DNA from: Orientallactaga sibirica
Lineage: Eukaryota; Chordata; Mammalia; Rodentia; Dipodidae
Direction of reading: 5' to 3'
Assembly (NCBI GenBank): GCA_036365145.1
Contig: JAEOAD010000029.1
Span: 24,111,001 to 24,175,000 of the forward strand
Length of the DNA stretch: 64,000 nt
Part shown: positions 57,061 through 64,000 of the stretch, in pieces
How the letters are laid out: each line of letters begins with the position of its first letter
How positions within the stretch are numbered: the stretch's first letter is position 1
Made by a program: the position numbers and the translations under genes
Notes under the pieces: model-generated
The model's input: the letters and a program-made list of their open reading frames with translations, nothing else
What the model was told of the DNA's origin: nothing
Databases searched by the model: none

Positions 57061-57419
57061 AATCCAAGATCAATTGATAATGAATGCTTGTGGAGGTGAT
57101 GGGAAAGGGGAACCCTCCTTCACTGTCAGTGGGAGTGTAGGTTTAGGCATCCATTGTGAAAATTCGTATGGAGTTTTATCAAAAATTTAAAAATAGATTT
57201 ACTGGTAAGGAAGTGTGAGTCAGGTAGAGAGAAGAGAAGCAGGGAGGGATTCAAGAAGGAGAAAGTAGACAGGAAGTAGACAGTCAAGACAGAATACAGG
57301 GTATGGAAGGGTCTAAGTGGGACATTGATAAGGTAGGATGTAGGGGTATTCACAAATCTAAATAAGGTATGAATTAGTACTATACAAAATGACTTCTTCA
57401 TTAGTTAATTAAAATACTC

Positions 57420-58555
57420 AAAAGAAAGAGTTTGCCCAGAAGTACCCTGATTTGGTAGAGAAAGCTTTATTCTGAAACTATAAGCTTTTGCTGGTGAATT
57501 CTAGTCAGAATTGGGTCAGCCTCCCTCCCCAGTGAACTGTTGGTCAGGAAAGCCCATGAGGCCCACAAAACAATACAGGACATTGCCAAAACACTTGGCT
57601 ACATACCATAACTAAAGGGTAACTTCTTGTTGCTGAAGACACCATAGGTTAGAGTTGCAGTACATTGAGAAATCAAGCTGGAACTAACATGGAAGCCAAT
57701 TTCTTGCCAGCTGCCATGGTGCTAGGGATGCTGACTGCTAGGATAAAAGTCACCAAGAATATGAACAATCAGTGGATCGTGCAAGCTGCCAAATCAACTA
57801 GCTAGGAAAGATTTGCCTACCAGCATAATAGTGGCACACAATTATGAGGGTAATCAACTCCTCTCTGATTCAGTATGAGAACCAAGTTGGAAGCCTATTT
57901 CTGGGAAGTTCATAGACCTTAAAGGGAATCTTACACTGTAATTTGCCTAAATGGAAAGGTTATGCCAATGAAGACTTTAATTGTCTCTGTTTATCCCTTT
58001 TGTTCAGTGCTGCCCTGCTTAGAATACTTGTTTTTACAGATGGCAGTGAATACCAGGGAGACCCAAGACCATTACAATGACAAAAAAAAGTAAACTCAGT
58101 GTCTAGCACACCCACCAGGACCCAGGAAGTATTACAGAGGAAGTGGTTGGTTAAATATGAGTGCTGCTCTCACTGTTAGCCAGAGAACTTTCTCCAAGGA
58201 GATGCCAGTAGATACTGAGAGACTCAGCAGTCATCAGGGCAGAAAAAACACTGAAGTTGACTTCTAACCACCCTCCCAAACTCAGCGAATATTGTGAATG
58301 AGTGACCAGAAAAAATGAAGAGCCACAGGGTAGAAAGTGTATTGTGAGGCCTTTTCCTTCCCACAGGAACGAATTGGTGCAACCATGACCCCACAGTGAC
58401 TAGTGATATTCTATTGAAGAGGGTCCTCATGGGAATGGGGTTGGGGGGGAGAAAATGGACATAAGAGGAACATGATGGAAAATGACCAATTTGTATTATG
58501 TTTGCATGTTAAAATTTCCATTAAAATGTAAATTAAAACAAAATGTAAGATGAAG
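57420..58555 (+). other. 3' UTR of the plus-strand L1
   Basis: Noncoding L1 3' UTR. The parts 'cagtcatcagggcagaaaaa', 'caaccatgaccccacagtga' and the closing 'ggaaaatgaccaatttgtat' are of the kind seen at rodent L1 3' ends. It is unlike the 3' UTRs at 13550 and 15859, so it represents another L1 subfamily. Confidence 0.6.
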
Positions 58556-58793
58556 CTCATTTTTAAATAATCCAGTCAATTCCAAAATAAAGTATTGTTT
58601 CTATAAATCTGTATTTAAGGACAGTCTTTTTGACTATCCACCTTCCAAAGATCACATCCTTCTAAAATCCACTATCATATAACGTTGGGGGTTTCAATTC
58701 CTACATACAACTTCAAGGGAAAAAAACATTCCATTATTAGCTTTCCTGTCTCGCTGCATTCTCTTCTTTTAATACAGTGCCTTATCCTTGTCT

Positions 58794-58796
<3 letters not shown>

Positions 58797-58825
<29 letters not shown>

Positions 58826-58997
58826 TTCTTCTTCTTTTTTTTTTTTTTTTTTTTTTTTTGAGGTAGGGTCTCACTCTACCTCAGGCTGACCTGGAATTCA
58901 CTATGCAACCTCAGGGTGGCCTTGAACTCTCGGCAATCCTCCTACCTACCTCTGCCTCCCGAGTGCTGGGATTAAAGGCGTGCACCACCATGCCTGG
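58797..58997 (-). repeat. B1 SINE, antisense, with (TTC)n and 16-bp target duplication
   Basis: A well preserved B1 ('ctgggattaaaggcgtgcac'). On the tail side a (CTT)n of about 12 units (58797-58833) runs into a T-run. Flanks cttatccttgtcttct at 58781-58796 and 58998-59013 are a perfect duplication. The (CTT)n probably grew from the 'tcttct' end of the target site. Confidence 0.94.
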
Positions 58998-59053
58998 CTT
59001 ATCCTTGTCTTCTGATCAGACCTTTGTCTAAGAAAAAATAAAAGATAAAACCA

Positions 59054-59209
59054 GGGCTGGAGAGATGGCTTAGTAGTTAAGATGTGGGCCGGTAAAGCCT
59101 AAGGACCCCAGTTCAGTTCTCCAGGTCCCACGTAAGCCAGATGCACATGGTGGCACATGCATCTGGAGTTCGTTTGCTGTGGCTAGAGGCCCTCGTGTGC
59201 CCATTCTCA

Positions 59210-59243
<34 letters not shown>

Positions 59244-59290
59244 CCTTCTCTCTGTCTCTAATAAATAAATAAAAATAAAATCTTAAAAAA
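59054..59290 (+). repeat. tRNA-derived SINE, short subtype, with 13-bp target duplication
   Basis: Complete copy, head gggctggagagatggctta. The flanks aaagataaaacca lie at 59041-59053 and 59291-59303. Very close in body and tail to the copy at 20049, including 'ccattctcactgtctct'. Confidence 0.93.
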
Positions 59291-59830
59291 AAAGATAAAA
59301 CCACTATCATCAAACATATTTAGCTCTTTTTATTCTTCATATAATACTATATGGTACCTAAAGAAGTTTTAATAACTATATTGTTATCTACCTGTATATA
59401 TTATATGTTTTCTCCCTAAAATGTCTTGTTAGTGAAGGGGATTAGGAATACGCTAGCATTTTTTAGGCAGTCTCAGTTAGGGATTGAGGTTCAAGGAGAA
59501 CCAGGAGGTGCCACCTCACTCACCAGAAATTCCTGGCAAAAATGTCTGTTTGAGACTAAACCAGAGCACTCCCTATTGCCACAGGCTACTGTGCTACCTG
59601 GGTGGGCTGACCCAGCTGTGCAGCCCTCAGGTCAGCCTCCAAATTTACCAGCCAAGCAGATCTTCCCCTCATATACCTGAATTTGATAAAAGCTGCAATC
59701 TTCCAGCTCCCCTCTCTCTTTGGACATGACCCTCAGTGTGTGTGTGTGTGTGTGTGCGTGCGTGTGTCTTACTCTGTGCTGCTGGAACACACCTGAGTCT
59801 GGCCTCTGAGAGAGCATTGCATTGTTTCTT

Positions 59831-60088
59831 TCTTTCTTTTTTTTTTTTAATTTTTATTTTTTTTAATTTTTATTGACTTTTAATCTTACATACCAAAAAA
59901 AACCCCACCTGATATTTCCCTCCCCTCCCCCATTCCACTTTAGAACTCCGGTCTCCATCATATCCCCTCCCTTTCTCCATTAGTCTCTCTCCTAATTTGA
60001 TGACATCATCTTTCTCTTCTATTTTGAGGGTCTTGCAAAGGTATTGCTAGGCACTGCAAGATCATGGCAGCTGCCCAGACAGAAATTG
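59831..60088 (-). mobile_element. short L1 3' UTR insertion with 5' inversion
   Basis: Antisense L1 3' UTR matching 15865-16075 in order, beginning with T-rich tail sequence. At 60067/60068 the orientation flips: 60068-60089 is the inverse complement of the 22 bases that lie about 8 bases beyond the junction point in the intact copies (about 16082-16105). Flanks gcattgtttctt at 59819-59830 and 60089-60100 are a perfect target duplication. It sits inside the long LTR. Confidence 0.9.
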
Positions 60089-60424
60089 GCATTGTTTCTT
60101 AATCTAAGCTTTTCAGCTAGACTCTGCTTTATAGTTTGGGGAAACTTCTCATTTTAATTACATGTATGATCTTTCTCTTATCTCTGAATCTACCACGTGG
60201 GTGCTCTCACCAACTCTAGACTTGCTACCTGTGTACTTCTTCAAACTTCAGGGTAGCTGTGAGTGTAACCATCCTTATCACTCATTTTCCCCCAGAATCT
60301 CTTAGTCTCTTCTTTGATATCTGCCCTCTCATTTTTTTTTTCCCATTGAGCCTCACTGTTTGTCCTCTTAACTCCCCTAAGAACACATGGCAGTTGTCAT
60401 GCAGGTTCTTCCTGGGTCTCTCTC

Positions 60425-60480
60425 CTAGAATCTGCTTTTCATATTTTTACAGCTTAACCCTAATTTGTCTCTAAATGCCT

Positions 60481-60516
<36 letters not shown>

Positions 60517-60720
60517 TTCATGTGCTTGATTTACCCTAATTTCTCTTCAAAAGCCTCAGTCTCTCAGCTTTACCCTAATTTCTCTCTAAAAACCTCACTT
60601 TCTCTCAAATTTACATGCTTGCAACTTTACCCTAGTTCCTCTTTAAAAGCTTCTGTTTCCCTGAAGTCCACATTCAAATGGCTGAGTTCCAGTTTTCCCC
60701 TAAAGCCTCTCAATTTCTCC
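60425..60720 (+). repeat. imperfect tandem repeats in long LTR
   Basis: A unit built around 'tttaccctaatttctct' followed by 'aaaagcctcagtttctct' recurs about five times with drift (near 60455, 60530, 60571, 60637 and 60690). Spacing is roughly 40-70 bases, and some units carry an extra 'ttcatgtgcttgattt'-type linker. Confidence 0.75.
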
Positions 60721-61164
60721 TCTGCTTTGATACTTTCCCGCTTCAGGAAAGCTCATGGTGGGTGCCATGTGTGTTTCCCACTCTCTGTACACATCCATCT
60801 AAGCTCTACCTTCATGTGCTTACAACTCTGTTCCAGTCCTTTTCTAAAGGTTTCTCTTAAATGAACCTTATAAACTATACAATGCTTCCACATGAGAGTG
60901 TGCTTCCTAGTTTCCACGCATTTAGCCTCCCTTCCTAAACCCCAGTCTCCCTTAAATAATCTCCATAATTTGTGATTTCCCTCTTAGTACACTTAGTAAC
61001 TTATAATTTATCCTTCTTGAGTCTGTATTTATTACTTCTTTATTAAAGGTAGGATAGAACCCAAAACTTGGAGTTCATAAATTCTGGGAGGCTCACCCTG
61101 AACCGCAAAATCCTGCATAATTAGTTCTAAGGAGAGGCCAGTTAATGCAAATTTCAGATAAGAA

Positions 61165-61405
61165 GTCTAGGTAGGAATATTGTTCAGTAGTAGAATATTT
61201 ACCTAGCATGCACAAGGCCCTGGGTTCACATCCTAGAACTTTGCAAAAAGAAAATACAGCTAAGTTATGCTGAGCATTGTGAGGTACTCTTGTAATTCTA
61301 GGCCTCTGAGGTGGAGATAGGAAAATCATGAGTTAAAGGCCAGCATTAATATATACTGAATTTGAGGACTACATCAGCTACATAACATTGTGTTTAAAAA
61401 AGAAA
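61165..61405 (+). repeat. ID-B1 composite SINE
   Basis: The ID part ('gtagaatatttacctagcat', 'gcacaaggccctgggttcac', then an A-rich link) is followed by a degraded B1 ('tgagcattgtgaggtactct', 'tgaggtggagataggaaaat'). Confidence 0.65.
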
Positions 61406-61614
61406 TAAATGAGAAGAGAAAAATGTTGACTTGCAAAACTCTATCTATTATCTATCATCTATCTAAATACAGTTAAACCTGGTATTATTTTGTGTGCCTC
61501 ACATTGAGGTCAGGTCTGTTTTCCTTACTCTTCTAAAGGGCATGCATCTCTTAACTCACATTGTACTTTCCTTTGTGTCAACTAAAATCAAATTTAGCTC
61601 TTGTTCAAAAACTT

Positions 61615-61711
61615 GTAGGCTCCCAGTGCTATAGATATATCTTTGTGGTAGTGTACTCAACTAACATGTGAGATGCTCTAAATTTAATCCCTGATATCCT
61701 GCTCCCCGCTG

Positions 61712-61750
<39 letters not shown>
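61615..61750 (+). repeat. ID-like SINE with (AC)n tail
   Basis: 'atctttgtggtagtgtactc' and 'taaatttaatccctgatatc' resemble an ID element. It ends in a pure (AC)n at 61713-61749. Confidence 0.55.
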
Positions 61751-61751
<1 letters not shown>

Positions 61752-63115
61752 CACAGCTTTCCATTTACGACTAATATTTATCACATATTTTAAACTCTAA
61801 TGTCTAATGACATCCAAGGATGCTTTCATATATTGAAATGCATATTATAGTACACTTTTAATAGTTCAGAGAAAATAAGAATTTAAGGAATATTGGTGCC
61901 TAATGTGAAGCTAATATTTGTTTCTGGGAAAATATATTCTATGATGTTGAGACAGTTCTGCCCTGGCTATCAGATGATCTCTCACTGCTGCTGAATCAAA
62001 ACTTCATGTAATGAAATGCCATTTGTCTTCCCTAGAAAAATGGAGACAGACTACAGAAAATAATCTTCCAAGAATAATTCAAAGACTTCATTTTGTTAAT
62101 CTCATTCTATAAAGTATAAAAAGATGTCAACTGTTTATTTTCCAAGTGCTAAATTTTCTTTTTACTTCCTTAGACCAGTGAGAATGCTTCAATAAGTATT
62201 TCTCTGTGTTTTCTTTTATCTCCTATTTCCTCATTCAAAGGCTCAGAAGTTTCCAGGATTTTTAGTGAATGATTCTGACTTATAAGGAAGGGAATTGTAC
62301 CATGAGCCAAACCTTTTGACCTGAATCAGAATTATATTTAATAGCTATGCCAGTTTTCTGGCAGTGGAGGAAGACTTTCTCACCTGGAATAATCCCAGAA
62401 TCAGGAGTATAGAAAATCTGCTCTGACTCTCTGTATCTTGTGTCTTTGTGTATGTGTGCATGCAATCCAATTAAAATCATCAGTATTCTGGGAGAAAGCC
62501 CTGTGCAAAATCATTGTAGATGTGAGCCATACTATGCTATATTGACTGCGTAATGTTTAGTTTGTATCACATTCATATGAATGCCATAAGAATTATTCAG
62601 AATAGGCGAAGGATTATCATTCTGTCTTGTAAAAGAGGAAAGAATCCTGTGGCTTTTCAAGGCCTTTAACATGTAATGCAAGCCTTTTTTCCGGGGGTGG
62701 TTTGTAAACACAGTTGATCTGAGGGCTATCTGGTTGACAAAAGGATCATGAATTAGTGACATGGAAAAGGATTCTAGAGGACAACTTAAGAAGGACTACA
62801 TATTTGGTCAATCCTAAGGGTTGTCTAGCAGCAAAGCGGAGGGAGTAAAGCTCTTGGCCTATTAACTTCAAACTATTCTTGACATGGAGAAGAGAATGTG
62901 ATAAAATTAAGAAATTCATGCTAAATAGGCATTGCAATAACCTGTGGAAAATAAGTGATGAAAGCTTTCTGTCCCTGGATGTGGAACATTTGTCTGTTCA
63001 TAAACATAAAGTCACATTGAAGTTTGGTCCATCATGCAATGTCATTATGCCATTGTGCCTGTATGGAAATGTTCGTAAGGAAGAAATGGGAAAGAGTAAA
63101 GATTTATAAATTCCA
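61751..63115. other. repeat-poor unclassified DNA
   Basis: 1.36 kb without a recognised transposon. Several 60-76 codon frames exist on both strands, none with a known motif. Confidence 0.4.
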
Positions 63116-63305
63116 GGCTGGAGAGATTGTTCAGCGGTTAAGGAACTTGGCTGCAATACCTAACGATCAGGGTTCTGTTCCCCATTATCTACATAAAACC
63201 AGATGCACAAAGTGATGCATGCATCTGGAGTGTGTTTGCAGTGGCTGGAGGCTCTGGCACACCCATTCTCTCCTCTCTCTCTTTCCTTGCAAATAAACAA
63301 ATAAT
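63116..63305 (+). repeat. tRNA-derived SINE, diverged short subtype
   Basis: 'ggctggagagattgttcagc', body 'accagatgcacaaagtgatg', short CT tract and A-rich tail. Its 'gtgatgcatgcatctgg' is shared with the copy at 56865, suggesting an older subfamily. Confidence 0.82.
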
Positions 63306-63534
63306 ATACTTTTTGAAAAGCTGTAAGTTCTTAAGAATAATTAAATAGAACTTTGAACATATCTTCTATTCTGTAAGCAAAAGGAAGCAGAAAAGATTGA
63401 GAAGAGATTCTATCACAAAAAAAATTCTTAAAAAACCCATAAGTAAAAGGTCTTGTTTAATAAATTGTTAAGTCCATTTGACAATGGATTCAAGAAGGCT
63501 TCAGAAGATTAAAAAAGGGCCTTTACTTTAAAAA
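63306..63534. other. no recognisable feature
   Basis: AT-rich DNA. Confidence 0.4.
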
Positions 63535-63719
63535 TATATTTTATTAATTTGTAAGGACAATGAGAGAATGGGCACAAAAAGGCCTCTTTATATCACAAAT
63601 GAACTGCAGATGAATGAACTGTTTTGTGCAACTGGCTTTACATGGGTACTGGTAAGTCAAACCCAGGCTGTCATGCATTGCAACAAAGTGCCTTCAACTA
63701 CTGAGCTCTCCCTCCAGCA
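63535..63719 (-). repeat. tRNA-derived SINE, antisense, old
   Basis: 'gacaatgagagaatgggcac', 'gcaactggctttacatgggt' and 'ctgagctctccctccagc' are antisense landmarks of the short subtype with many changes. Confidence 0.68.
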
Positions 63720-64000
63720 TAATGAGTGCCTTTAGATTTGTGTCTTCTTGTAATATTCATAACAAGATTGATAAATCTTCTGTTGTAGAAACAGCTTACC
63801 ATAATGAACCATTAGCATTCCCAGTCTACCATTAGTGATGAAAAAGAAGAACTCTTGACACAAATAGTATATCCTACCAGTTATTGTTGGTGCAGCATCA
63901 TTATAGATTACCAAAATGCTACTCTGATTTAAGTGAAATTATTCAGTAAGCTTGACTAAACTCAAGTACTCTACTACAAAGGCACCATCCTTTGACAGGT
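63720..64000. other. unclassified
   Basis: A 60-codon minus frame (63732-63914) is open, but I recognise no family. It runs close to the window edge and cannot be judged. Confidence 0.35.

Larger units (their letters stand above)
54440..58555 (+). mobile_element. old LINE-1, plus strand, with five SINE insertions
   Basis: 5'-truncated L1. ORF2 from the reverse transcriptase region (54440-54719, with a recognisable motif C region at about 54635-54665) continues at 54955-55538, 56236-56860 and 57061-57160. A long noncoding 3' UTR runs to about 58555 and ends with a G-run (58440-58449) and an AT-rich tail. SINEs at 54720, 55539, 55793, 56041 and 56865 interrupt it. It is much more diverged than the L1 at 38585-43215 and the frames are short. 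Confidence 0.8.
59422..61107 (+). mobile_element. very long ERV LTR (copy 3), interrupted by an L1
   Basis: It starts TGTCTTGTTAGTGAAGGGG and ends 'caccctgaaccgca', sharing its 3' end with copies 1 and 2 ('cttgagtctgtatttattac'). TATA-like gataaaagctgc lies at about 59687. Without the L1 at 59831-60088 the LTR is about 1.4 kb. The part 60425-60720 holds imperfect tandem repeats and a pure T-run (60481-60513). Frames of 129 and 60 codons over the repeats simply translate them. The flanking A-runs (59417-59421, 61107-61110) allow a short A-rich target duplication but do not prove it. Confidence 0.55.

Noticed and set aside
60475..60864. 129-codon repetitive 'protein' on the plus strand
   Set aside because: It only translates a T-run and the tandem repeats of a long LTR.

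Overview
This window is mammalian nuclear DNA, very probably from a mouse-related (myomorph) rodent. It is AT-rich and CpG-poor. Its commonest repeats are rodent SINEs: 7SL-derived B1, ID-B1 (B4-like) dimers, and a tRNA-derived SINE whose head resembles B2 but whose body and CT-rich 3' part are not those of mouse or rat. I associate that SINE form with jerboas (Dipodidae, Jaculus-like). This is recognition from memory, not a database result, so the species is an inference. There is no bacterial, plasmid or phage DNA and no CRISPR array.

I found no host protein-coding exon I can name. The window reads as intergenic or deep intronic DNA built from layered retroelements. Two minus-strand stretches look mildly coding (about 10.5-11.0 kb and 48.2-48.4 kb) and are reported only as unidentified candidates.

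Layout. 1-13.5 kb: SINE-rich DNA with one LTR-like block (3.2-3.6 kb), an old L1 3' UTR (5.8-6.5 kb) and a MaLR-like LTR (11.4-11.75 kb). 13.5-17 kb: three antisense L1 3' ends. 17-24.5 kb: SINEs, degraded MaLR-like LTRs, a rearranged L1 and two ERV LTRs. 24.5-26.3 kb: unclassified. 26.3-31.1 kb: a degraded ERV-L provirus on the minus strand (LTR piece, tRNA-Leu-type primer binding site, gag, pol with integrase), broken by two B1s, one tRNA-like SINE and one LTR. 31-33 kb: L1 fragments and a B4-like SINE. 33.0-34.8 kb: a structurally complete MaLR retrotransposon with both LTRs and a perfect 5-bp target duplication. 36-38.6 kb: repeat-poor DNA. 38.6-43.2 kb: a 4.6-kb minus-strand L1 running from the end of ORF1 through ORF2 to the 3' UTR, inactivated by frameshifts, one of them in the reverse transcriptase catalytic motif. 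43.2-54 kb: mixed, with a large pyrimidine tract followed by a purine tract at 45.3-45.8 kb, a solo MaLR LTR at 47.46 kb and a long ERV LTR at 49.4-50.5 kb. 54.4-58.6 kb: an older plus-strand L1 carrying five SINE insertions. 59.4-61.1 kb: a very long LTR with internal tandem repeats, itself broken by an L1 with a 5' inversion. 61.2-64 kb: SINE remnants and unclassified DNA.

Nothing here works as a gene set. The information lies in the insertion history: who inserted into whom, and in the exact target duplications readable at many elements. I did not find a convincing novel biological system. The most informative items are the ERV-L gag region (the family from which mouse Fv1 was domesticated), the intact-structure MaLR, sites reused by successive SINE insertions, the twin-primed L1, and the long LTR family with internal repeats.
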